In this document: positions 1 through 7,870 of the stretch, piece after piece | Layout: every line of letters starts with the position of its first letter | Numbering within the stretch: the stretch's first letter is position 1 | Assembly (NCBI GenBank): GCA_011056555.1 | Contig: DSEQ01000028.1 | Location: forward strand, 1 to 64,000 | Direction: 5' to 3' | Length of the DNA stretch: 64,000 bases | Origin: Candidatus Zixiibacteriota bacterium | Lineage (GTDB): Bacteria; Zixibacteria; MSB-5A5; JAABVY01 | Notes under the pieces: model-generated | The model's database searches: none | Told to the model about the DNA's origin: nothing | What the model saw: the letters and a program-made list of their open reading frames with translations, nothing else | Program-made: the position numbers and the translations under genes

Positions 1-2590
1 CGGTATTGCCGCTGTATGACCAGGTCAGATTATCAATGGCGCTATCAGCATCAGTCACATAATCATCAAGATCGAATGTCGTAAATGACTGGCCCTCATC
101 GATCGTCTGATCCGGTATATCCGTTACAACCGGGGGATCATTAAGATTATTCACTGTAAAGGTCGCCGCATTGCTGTCGGACAAGCCGTCGGGATCGGCA
201 GCCGTAAAAGTTATCGTCTCGGAACCGAACCAGTCGGGGGAAGGTATCCCAACTGTGGCCACCCTATTAATATCTATTGAAACAGTAAGATCGGTATTGC
301 CACTCAAGCTCCAGCTGATTTCACTATCGAGATTATCGGGATCATCCACGAAGTCGTCCAAATTTATGGTAGAGAAGGTGTTGCCTTCCGGAATGGTCTG
401 ATCAGGTATATCGATAACAACCGGCGGGTATCGGGTATCAAGCGTGAACGAAAAGGGCGAAGCCTGATAGCCGCTTGAGCCATTGGAATTTGTGGCTTCA
501 ACATGCCAGTACCAGCTGCCTTCAGTCGGTAATGGTGTTGTGGGCGTGTAAGTCGTATCCGTAAGACCCGCTTCCGTGGTAACGGACGCACTAAAATCGG
601 AGTTCATCGAATATTGCAGAGTATATGTTCCACCGGTCCCGGCAGAAGAACTCCAGACAAACTGAGGCGTATCATCTGTTATTGTCGAAAGATCTGCCGG
701 AGAAATGAGTGTCGGCACCAACGGCATAAACTGTTCCTCGACTCCATAACTCAAAGCGGGTTCGACCGGCGAGTAATTCCTTACTCTCACGAGATCAACA
801 TAATAACGAGTCGCGTTGCTAATGCGGAAATTGAGCCTGTCCGAGTTTATGGCGTTTGCTGCTACCGCATGTTCAGTTCCATCAATTATAACCTTGCTAT
901 TCGCGCCATTCCAGACTATGGTAACCGGGAACCAGGTATTCCATGATCCGGTCTGGAGAGTAGTAAAGGAACCCGTATACCAACGAAAATCGGAACTTCC
1001 GCCATTATTGTAATAGTATAAATGCCCATCGGCAACATTGCCTGTCAGACCAAAAATACCGTGAGGCTGACCATCGGCAGTACCATGGAAATCGGTCATA
1101 TTCCAGTATATATCTACAGCACAGGTAGCATGGTTATGCAGACTATAGGCAGTTGCGTCTCCGGTTGACGAAGCCTTGTCGAAGAGGAATCCATTTAAAC
1201 CCTCATACTGCGCAAGCGGATCACGGTCGATAACGGAAGCGTCTGATACAACCCAGGGATTGCCGGTTGAACCGGAGTCCAACACAGGATCATATACCTC
1301 GCTATAAGTAAGTCCAACCGCACAACTGAGGAGATCTCTTCCGCCAACAACATATAATTTGTTGTTAATCACTCCACATGCGACACCATCCCTCGGATTT
1401 ATGCCGTCAGATTTTTGTTCCCATGTATCTGTTGCCGGATCATAAGCGAAATTATTTACCTGGAATCCGCTATTCAGGCCGTGGGTAACATAGATCTTTC
1501 CATTAATGACAGGATTCTCCCTGGTTATGCCATATTTCTGAACAGGCATGGCGGTTTTTGTTGTCCAGGTATCTGTGGCCGGATCGTAGACTTCATTCAC
1601 ATTAGAAGGCCCGCTTGGAGTTCCATATGAGAATCCACCGATGACATAGATCGAATCATTTACCAGTGCACATGTACCCCAGGTTCGGCGAGTAGGAACA
1701 TTCGCCAGCTGTGTATATGTATCCGTTGCGGGATCGTACTCATAATGAAATTCGAGATAGAAAAGATGAATTTTGGTGCCATACTTGATCCCCATCAGTC
1801 CCTGACCCACCAGGTTAGAGGGTACACTTGCGCCGGCGCTCCAGGTATCTGTTGCGGGATCATAGATTTCATGGGCTGCAGTGTAACCTGTAGAGGCTTC
1901 TCCTGCGAATACATGAATAAGTCCATTATATTCCACCGCAGTATGTCCCCACCTGGCGGTAGGCATGTTCGCCAGTTGAGTCCACGTATCAGTGGAAGGA
2001 TCATATTCCAGCGTCTCATTCAAATAAAGCTTTACGCAGTTCGTATCGCGATCATAACCGCCAAAAACATAGAGCTTATCATTATAGACAGCGGCGGATG
2101 GATCTGCTTTTACGAAAGGCATATCGGCTATTGGGGTCCAGCCACTTCCGGCAGAGTAGTCACTTTCAAAATCATCAAAAAACTCAAATGTCCCGGACCC
2201 GTCACTTGCATCAACCACAGATGTATTGCCATAATACATATAGAAATCGCTTGTGCTCAGGGCTGCTACTGATGGGACTTTCACCCAGACCACCGCACTG
2301 TCGCCGACCGCATCCCAGCTTTCTATCCAGTGAGAAATAAGGGTTGTGCCATCGGAGCTGGTAAATCTTATATCTTCACCGTTTGACTGCGCAAGCGAGA
2401 AATTAAAATTTACCGAACTGAGTGCAACTTTGACCTGATAATCAGTTAGTGGATCCGAATTGCTGGAATTATCAATAGTCACAGGCATCCTGTAATTCCA
2501 ACCAGGATCATACCAGGATTGTGCCTGAATTACTCCTGGCACGACCAGGATTATTAGTACAAGAATGAATTTTCTGAGCTTATCTCTCAT
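1..2590 (-). CDS. Secreted DUF2341/Kelch-repeat protein with cadherin-like repeats (3' end beyond window)
   Basis: An open frame of 863 codons runs from ATG at 2590 (Shine-Dalgarno GAGGG about 8 nt upstream) to the left edge with no stop, so the C terminus is missing. A hydrophobic signal peptide covers residues 1-20. Residues about 25-130 resemble the first part of DUF2341 (WNYRMPVTIDNSS, then YMYYGNT). About 173-415 hold five Kelch-type blades with repeated YDPxTDTW and LYVxGG motifs. About 430-610 look like the second, concanavalin-like half of the DUF2341 module, ending VDLVRVRNYSPVEPALS. A Fn3-like domain (about 625-715) and at least one and a half cadherin-like/Ig repeats (DIPDQTI starts) follow. 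The Kelch propeller therefore appears inserted into the DUF2341 unit. It is last in a leftward run with the two genes to its right. Likely an extracellular adhesion or carbohydrate-binding protein; the substrate is unknown. By analogy with its neighbours a dockerin or FlgD-type C terminus would be expected, but it is not in view. Confidence 0.85.
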   Translation of the reverse strand, partial: MRDKLRKFILVLIILVVPGVIQAQSWYDPGWNYRMPVTIDNSSNSDPLTDYQVKVALSSVNFNFSLAQSNGEDIRFTSSDGTTLISHWIESWDAVGDSAVVWVKVPSVAALSTSDFYMYYGNTSVVDASDGSGTFEFFDDFESDYSAGSGWTPIADMPFVKADPSAAVYNDKLYVFGGYDRDTNCVKLYLNETLEYDPSTDTWTQLANMPTARWGHTAVEYNGLIHVFAGEASTGYTAAHEIYDPATDTWSAGASVPSNLVGQGLMGIKYGTKIHLFYLEFHYEYDPATDTYTQLANVPTRRTWGTCALVNDSIYVIGGFSYGTPSGPSNVNEVYDPATDTWTTKTAMPVQKYGITRENPVINGKIYVTHGLNSGFQVNNFAYDPATDTWEQKSDGINPRDGVACGVINNKLYVVGGRDLLSCAVGLTYSEVYDPVLDSGSTGNPWVVSDASVIDRDPLAQYEGLNGFLFDKASSTGDATAYSLHNHATCAVDIYWNMTDFHGTADGQPHGIFGLTGNVADGHLYYYNNGGSSDFRWYTGSFTTLQTGSWNTWFPVTIVWNGANSKVIIDGTEHAVAANAINSDRLNFRISNATRYYVDLVRVRNYSPVEPALSYGVEEQFMPLVPTLISPADLSTITDDTPQFVWSSSAGTGGTYTLQYSMNSDFSASVTTEAGLTDTTYTPTTPLPTEGSWYWHVEATNSNGSSGYQASPFSFTLDTRYPPVVIDIPDQTIPEGNTFSTINLDDFVDDPDNLDSEISWSLSGNTDLTVSIDINRVATVGIPSPDWFGSETITFTAADPDGLSDSNAATFTVNNLNDPPVVTDIPDQTIDEGQSFTTFDLDDYVTDADSAIDNLTWSYSGNT

Positions 2591-2657
2591 ATTGGTACCC
2601 TCGATATTTATATCCATTGCGAATGTTTTCTATACATAAATGGTTATTTTTCTATCC

Positions 2658-4919
2658 TTATTTGGTTAAAACCATTTTCTTAGTTTTTCGTGTATCCTCA
2701 GAGATCAGGCTGTAGAAATATACGCCTGAGGCCTGCCTGCCACCAGATTCATCGGTGCCGTCCCAGACAACGGTATATTCTCCGGGAGCATAGAAGCCGG
2801 ATGTCAGGGTTTTCACTTTCTGTCCCAGGATATTATAGATTACCAGATCGATTTCGGCCCCGCCGGGATTAGTGTTAGAAGCCAGAATCTCGAATGTGAT
2901 AGTCGTGCTGGGGTTGAAAGGATTCGGATAATTCTGCGCCAGATTAAACCTGGTCGGCAATGGCGGACCATAACCGTTGACCGGAATCTCGGAGCCCTCC
3001 GCTGAGGACAGTACTATCTTATTCAATCTGATACCGCCCCTGCCCTCAGTTTCAGAAACGTCATCAATGGCATGGACCGGTATAGAGAGTATATCGCCTA
3101 ATCCGGCTGGAATCGTGCCGCTGGAGCTGGATCGGTAATGCATCAGAACCACCATGCGGCCGTCACCTTTATCCCTGTAGCGTAAATAGAATTCGCCCGA
3201 TCTGTCCGACAGCTGGGGCGCCTCCAGCATTACCTTTTCAGGATCATAGGCTATTTCCATCTGTGCGCCGCCAATATCGGCGGGGAGGTCGGCGTTAATA
3301 CTCATCAGGCCGGTCTGCCCGGCTATGAGATCGCCCAGTGCAATATCGACATCGGCCCCGGGCCCATCATACAAATTCGTCGGATTCGGCTCGGTACTTA
3401 AACCGAGGATATAGTTGAGGATGGAGACTAAGTCCACAACGTTGGCCTCGGAATCAGCATTGACATTGGCAGCCCGGAATTGTCTTTCAGTAAGGCTCCA
3501 GTCGCCGATGATATAACCGACCAAACTGACCAGGTCGGCCACATCCACAGGAGGATGCAGGTTAACATCACCCAGAGCATCAACCTGGAAAATACCATCA
3601 TCCCTGAATTCCAGCGGAATTGACCCAACTTCCGGGTCAGGATTTATAGATTCATATGCATTTAAAATGGTAAGCGGATAGCTTCCTGCCAATGCGGTCG
3701 TATTGACCGTCATCCATACATTCATAATTGTGCGGCTCTCTTCAACAGGCTGAACAGATTCATTATTGGTTCCAAAAGTGACTAATCGAAGCACACTTGG
3801 TTCCACCATGTTTTCATAGATGGTAAAGCCGGTCAACCTTGCGGTCGGGGTGACCGAATCCACGCTGCAAATCGTATTATCGTATTGCAGATCGAACTGA
3901 ATACCGTAGATTGTCTGTATATCCCGCAGATCAATGGGAACCGCCACACCCGGGGTCCCGGCAATTCCTCCCCTCGTCCCCATTTCCTCCGAGGAGGCTA
4001 CATAAATTTCATCTCTCAATATTTCCTGGACTATAATCTGCACCGATCTCTGAGTGGTCAAGTTGTCGGCGTCAATAGCACGGAATGTTACGTTCCAGGT
4101 GCCCGGCTGGGCCGAGGGCCAGTTGAAAGTGCCGGTAACTTCGCCGGTCCCGGATACCTCCGGGAAGGTTGCGCCGGTGGGCAGATTCAAAGCCGAGAGG
4201 GTCACCGTGGAACCTTCCGGATCAGTAGCCCTGACGGTAAAATTGACTGTCTCATTCTGCTGAACCGTAATCGGCGACGTTATCGGGTCAATTACCGGAG
4301 CATCCGGCTCGACCGGGCCGGTGGTATCAGCCACGATTATTGTCCCGTCCACAAGCGTTGGCTCAACGATATTAAGACCGGTAATATCGGAAATGGTTAT
4401 GATGATTCCGCCCGAGGTACTGAAATCGCTGAATATGTCAACCGTCGTCTCAGTATTTAGCGCCACCCCTTCCTGAATCTCGAAAAATACTTTCATGATC
4501 TGCCACGGGCCGCCTGTCGGGGCGGTTACCGGCTGATCCGGATCACCGGGAAAAATGCCCGTAATCAGGGCGCCCAGAGGGCTTTCCGGAAAATAGTTAA
4601 GCCCTGCACCCACCGCACCGAAAGGAACCCAATCGGTCATCGGACCTATAAGCTCGTATGTGGGATAGAAGTTTGTCCCATCAGTTTCTACGATCGGCTT
4701 GATTACATTGGTATCGACACGATACTGCAGGTTCCATGACGCCACCTCGATAGATGCGTTCTTGAGGTAGAGAATCATCTCCACCGTATCGCCGGGTAGA
4801 CCATATGATTCGCCGAATCTCAGGGTGTCCACCGTCGATTCACCCTGAGCCATAAGATTCGGCGCGGTCAGAATGACCCCGGCCAAAACTAAAATAATAA
4901 AAAATTTAAGTCTCCGCAT
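2658..4919 (-). CDS. Secreted cohesin-like/dockerin protein with FlgD-type C-terminal sorting domain
   Basis: About 753 residues. The ATG at 4919 is preferred over the one two codons upstream because GAGG lies 8 nt before it. Signal peptide 1-24. Cohesin-like beta-sandwich about 28-195; cadherin/Ig-like domain about 205-300 (QQNETVNFTVRATDPEG); second cohesin-like domain about 305-450; type I dockerin about 452-515 with paired helices containing VADLVSLVGYI and VVDLVSILNYI; third cohesin-like domain about 520-650; C-terminal FlgD Ig-like/Por-type domain from about 655 with NLAQNYPNPFNP and the ending KKMVLTK. In FCB bacteria this C-terminal type is associated with secretion to or anchoring on the cell surface. 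It lies 43 nt downstream of the next gene to the right, which has the same architecture, so the two are probably co-transcribed. No catalytic domain is visible; a structural or adhesive role is inferred. Confidence 0.88.
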   Translation of the reverse strand: MRRLKFFIILVLAGVILTAPNLMAQGESTVDTLRFGESYGLPGDTVEMILYLKNASIEVASWNLQYRVDTNVIKPIVETDGTNFYPTYELIGPMTDWVPFGAVGAGLNYFPESPLGALITGIFPGDPDQPVTAPTGGPWQIMKVFFEIQEGVALNTETTVDIFSDFSTSGGIIITISDITGLNIVEPTLVDGTIIVADTTGPVEPDAPVIDPITSPITVQQNETVNFTVRATDPEGSTVTLSALNLPTGATFPEVSGTGEVTGTFNWPSAQPGTWNVTFRAIDADNLTTQRSVQIIVQEILRDEIYVASSEEMGTRGGIAGTPGVAVPIDLRDIQTIYGIQFDLQYDNTICSVDSVTPTARLTGFTIYENMVEPSVLRLVTFGTNNESVQPVEESRTIMNVWMTVNTTALAGSYPLTILNAYESINPDPEVGSIPLEFRDDGIFQVDALGDVNLHPPVDVADLVSLVGYIIGDWSLTERQFRAANVNADSEANVVDLVSILNYILGLSTEPNPTNLYDGPGADVDIALGDLIAGQTGLMSINADLPADIGGAQMEIAYDPEKVMLEAPQLSDRSGEFYLRYRDKGDGRMVVLMHYRSSSSGTIPAGLGDILSIPVHAIDDVSETEGRGGIRLNKIVLSSAEGSEIPVNGYGPPLPTRFNLAQNYPNPFNPSTTITFEILASNTNPGGAEIDLVIYNILGQKVKTLTSGFYAPGEYTVVWDGTDESGGRQASGVYFYSLISEDTRKTKKMVLTK

Positions 4920-4962
4920 TACCATTACCTCATCTATTTAAATACTACGAATGTTTTCAAAT

Positions 4963-7383
4963 CTATTTCAACATAATCATTTTTCTACTTTCACTGAATT
5001 CTCCGGCGCTCAGCCGATAGAAATAAACCCCGGAGGAAACATCCTCACCCGCCGAGTTCTTTCCATCCCAGACAACTTCATGATGTCCGGCCGGCAGAAC
5101 TTTGCTTACGAGTGTCTTCACTATCTGGCCGCGAATATTATATATATTCAGATCAACGGCAGTCTCAGCGGGCAGCCCGAAACTTATCGTGGTCGTGGGA
5201 TTGAACGGATTGGGATAATTCTGCCCGAGTTCAAATTTTTCCGGGAGGCTGATCAGGCGCCCTATTCTGGCAGCTATATCCACACCCTTCACATCAGCCA
5301 GTTCGGCATTCTGAAGTTCAACCTCATTGGTACCCGATACACCGACTTCTATTATCGGGCCTTCTCCAGCCTCTATAGGCCTGCCCTCATAATCGCAAAT
5401 CAGGACTTTCAAAATTCCGTCCTCAAAACTTTTCGATATTCCCAGCCCCGCCGATCTCTCCGTAAGGTATATCTCGGGCTCGTCATATTCACATGCAAAT
5501 GCGAACATTGCCGCTCCCAATTCATCAGTCCAGTCTGAATAGACCTCCAGCTTACCTTCGGATTCTTTAAGGCCAATATTTGCTGTCAACTGTTCTTCAA
5601 AATTCAGCTTGCCGGGCGGTTCCTCATCCCCGGTTATAATCCGGATAAAATAGACCAGATCGCCCAGCGTTCCCGGGCGGCCGTCCTGATTGATGTCGGA
5701 GTTCAATAGCCGCTCGCCTTCGAGAGGATATGTAAAGGGATCGATGAAATGATTATTGAAATATATGAGATCGCTGATCTCGAAGGCCAGACCGTTCAGG
5801 TTGAGGTCGCCGATCAACCCGTCATAGAGCTTGATAAAGAATGAGCCGTCCGTATATTTAACATCCTCACGGCCCACGAACTGGTTGTTTTCATCTATAA
5901 ATGTGTTGTCGGTATATGTCAAATCGTCCAGGAATTCAAATGTCACCGGCACCAGAAGCCCGGCGAAATCCAGATTGGTGGTGGCCTGAAATTCAATATT
6001 CAGAATCTCACCTTCTCCGACCGGCATCGGGTCCAGATCTTCACCACCGACCGCATCCACCTGGCCCGTTACCCAGATTCTTCCCATAAAGGCATCATGG
6101 CTGACATTGAACTTTTCCCAGTTTTCGGTACGGGTACCGGAATTAGCAAGTGAAACCACGTTCAATGCGGTAGGATCATATTTGATCAAGAGCTGCATCG
6201 ATTTGATCCCGACACGGTTTTCCAGTATTACCGGGACTACTCCGGTCGCCCCCACAAACCCCTGCGTTTCCCCGAGCGCCAGGTCGCAGGTCTTAACCGC
6301 ATTCAGAACCAGCGTCACTTCATCACTGGCCACTGCTCCGGCCGGATCCGCGGCTTCTATATTTATGTGGTAAACTCCTGAATCCGTATAAGCCGAGGAC
6401 CATGTGATCAGGCCGGGATTGTTATTGTCGAATGTACATCCTCCCGGCATATTATCCACACTGATAACCACGTTTTCATAATCAGGGTCCTCAGCCGCAA
6501 CCAATATCTCTATATCATCCCCGGCGTCCACGCTCATGCTGTCAACCACTGTTAAATGCGGTCCGCGATTATTATTTATAACCTCGATCTCAACTTTCAG
6601 GTGGCTTGAGGAAACCTCATCGGTGGCTGTGAAGATCACTTCGTGCGGATTGCCTGTCGATGAGTTCGGGCCCACATAAGCGGGAACCCATGTAAATGTA
6701 TTGGTTTCGGATGAAAACTCCGCACCCTCGGGAAGACGTGAAACTGTTATCGTATAGTCATCCGCTTCGCGGTCATAAGCTTTGACCGTAAAGCTCAGCG
6801 TATCACCCTCCAGGGCGTACTGCTTCGGCAGTTCATTTATAGCAGGCGGATAATTCATCTCGTCCACCACGATAACTCCGGGCCTGAATGCCGGGAATAT
6901 CTCCACCGCTTCTTCCCCGGTCAGGACAAATTCGCCGGCAGGAGCGACAAAACCTGTATCAATGGTCACCTCCAGCCCGATTGGCGCATCCTCTGAGACC
7001 GAAAATACGATCCTGGCCAGCGTTCCGGGGCCGGTCGGCAATGCCTGCTCACCGGGCATGACTATGCCGCCGAACAGAACTGACCCTTCCTGATTGTCGA
7101 TGTTATACAGGGCCAGCTCGATGTCCCCCATCTTGGTACCTTCAAAGATGACAGTGTCGCAGGAGATATATTCGCTCGGGAATCTCAGCGGTATTGAGAG
7201 TCCGTAAAGCGGCTCGTCATTGTTGAGATAGACCTCAAATTGACCCTGCCCGCCGCGTGGAGCGTTGGAATTTATAATGGCCACCGTATCCAGAATGCCG
7301 ATGGGATCACTCTGACCGTAAACGAGCCCCGGCATTAAAAACGAAAATAGGATTAGCAGGCCAAAAGTCCATTTTGCTTTCAT
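4963..7383 (-). CDS. Secreted cohesin-like/dockerin protein with FlgD-type C-terminal sorting domain
   Basis: 806 residues starting at ATG 7383 with GAGGGA 6 nt upstream. Signal peptide 1-23 (ends VYGQS). A cohesin-like domain at about 25-175 is followed by two cadherin-like domains (about 180-275 and 275-365; the first contains ALEGDTLSFTVKAYD). A second cohesin-like domain lies at about 368-525, then a dockerin at about 526-590 whose first repeat is unusual (GDLNLNGLAFEISDLIYFNN) and whose second is more canonical (DINQDGRPGTLGDLVYFI). A third sandwich domain is at about 595-705 and a FlgD/Por-type domain from about 710 (LGQNYPNPFNPTTT, end KMIMLK). No enzyme domain is seen. It heads the presumed operon with the two leftward genes that follow. 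Having both cohesin-like and dockerin modules in one chain would allow self-association, which is inference. Confidence 0.88.
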   Translation of the reverse strand: MKAKWTFGLLILFSFLMPGLVYGQSDPIGILDTVAIINSNAPRGGQGQFEVYLNNDEPLYGLSIPLRFPSEYISCDTVIFEGTKMGDIELALYNIDNQEGSVLFGGIVMPGEQALPTGPGTLARIVFSVSEDAPIGLEVTIDTGFVAPAGEFVLTGEEAVEIFPAFRPGVIVVDEMNYPPAINELPKQYALEGDTLSFTVKAYDREADDYTITVSRLPEGAEFSSETNTFTWVPAYVGPNSSTGNPHEVIFTATDEVSSSHLKVEIEVINNNRGPHLTVVDSMSVDAGDDIEILVAAEDPDYENVVISVDNMPGGCTFDNNNPGLITWSSAYTDSGVYHINIEAADPAGAVASDEVTLVLNAVKTCDLALGETQGFVGATGVVPVILENRVGIKSMQLLIKYDPTALNVVSLANSGTRTENWEKFNVSHDAFMGRIWVTGQVDAVGGEDLDPMPVGEGEILNIEFQATTNLDFAGLLVPVTFEFLDDLTYTDNTFIDENNQFVGREDVKYTDGSFFIKLYDGLIGDLNLNGLAFEISDLIYFNNHFIDPFTYPLEGERLLNSDINQDGRPGTLGDLVYFIRIITGDEEPPGKLNFEEQLTANIGLKESEGKLEVYSDWTDELGAAMFAFACEYDEPEIYLTERSAGLGISKSFEDGILKVLICDYEGRPIEAGEGPIIEVGVSGTNEVELQNAELADVKGVDIAARIGRLISLPEKFELGQNYPNPFNPTTTISFGLPAETAVDLNIYNIRGQIVKTLVSKVLPAGHHEVVWDGKNSAGEDVSSGVYFYRLSAGEFSESRKMIMLK

Positions 7384-7826
7384 GACGTGTCCCTCGGCTT
7401 CAAAACTTTTTCAAATACATAGCTTTTCATCATATTATCGAGCAACATATATGCCGCCCAAATATGGTACGGGCTTTTTGAATGCTTATTTTTTATACTT
7501 TTCTTTTTTGCTCTAATATTTTGTTTGGTAACAATTTAGTCAGTTGAACAGATTCCTTCGATTTTCGATCAAACCCCCTCGCTGACCGTCGTGAGACCTA
7601 AATGGGAGAATAATACGTTTTTGATGTGTAAATATGTTGCAAGGAATTGCACAATCGGGCCGTGAATCAGGGCCTCCCCCCAAATAAAAAATTGACCGGC
7701 AAGCACTTTCGCGCCTTTGATCGAAATATTGCCTGGCCAAAGTTTTCATTCCAAACCTCGTTTCACAGATTTCCATTCTGTAATAATCTCTCCGGGCGAG
7801 CTCCTTTCCCTGTAAATTTTCTCCTT
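7384..7826. other. Intergenic stretch upstream of the surface-protein operon
   Basis: About 440 bp between two leftward surface-protein genes. I see no coding frame with a ribosome-binding site and no repeat. It should hold the promoter of the gene starting at 7383, but no convincing -35/-10 pair was found. Confidence 0.5.
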
Positions 7827-7857
7827 AAAATGGAGGAGGAGTTATCCTCCTCCTCCA
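7827..7857 (-). terminator. Intrinsic terminator of the 890-residue surface protein
   Basis: Perfect 11-bp inverted repeat (TGGAGGAGGAG / CTCCTCCTCCA, loop TTATC) followed on the minus strand by TTTT. It lies 14 nt past the stop of the gene ending at 7871. The T run is short, but the stem is strong. Confidence 0.7.
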
Positions 7858-7870
7858 ATTTATGCTTCAA

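Noticed and set aside
4951-5538. Long plus-strand frames opposite the surface-protein genes (also at 1745-2272, 3885-4460 and 9848-10342)
   Set aside because: They are antisense shadows of the leftward genes; products are rich in unlikely residues and no ribosome-binding sites precede them.
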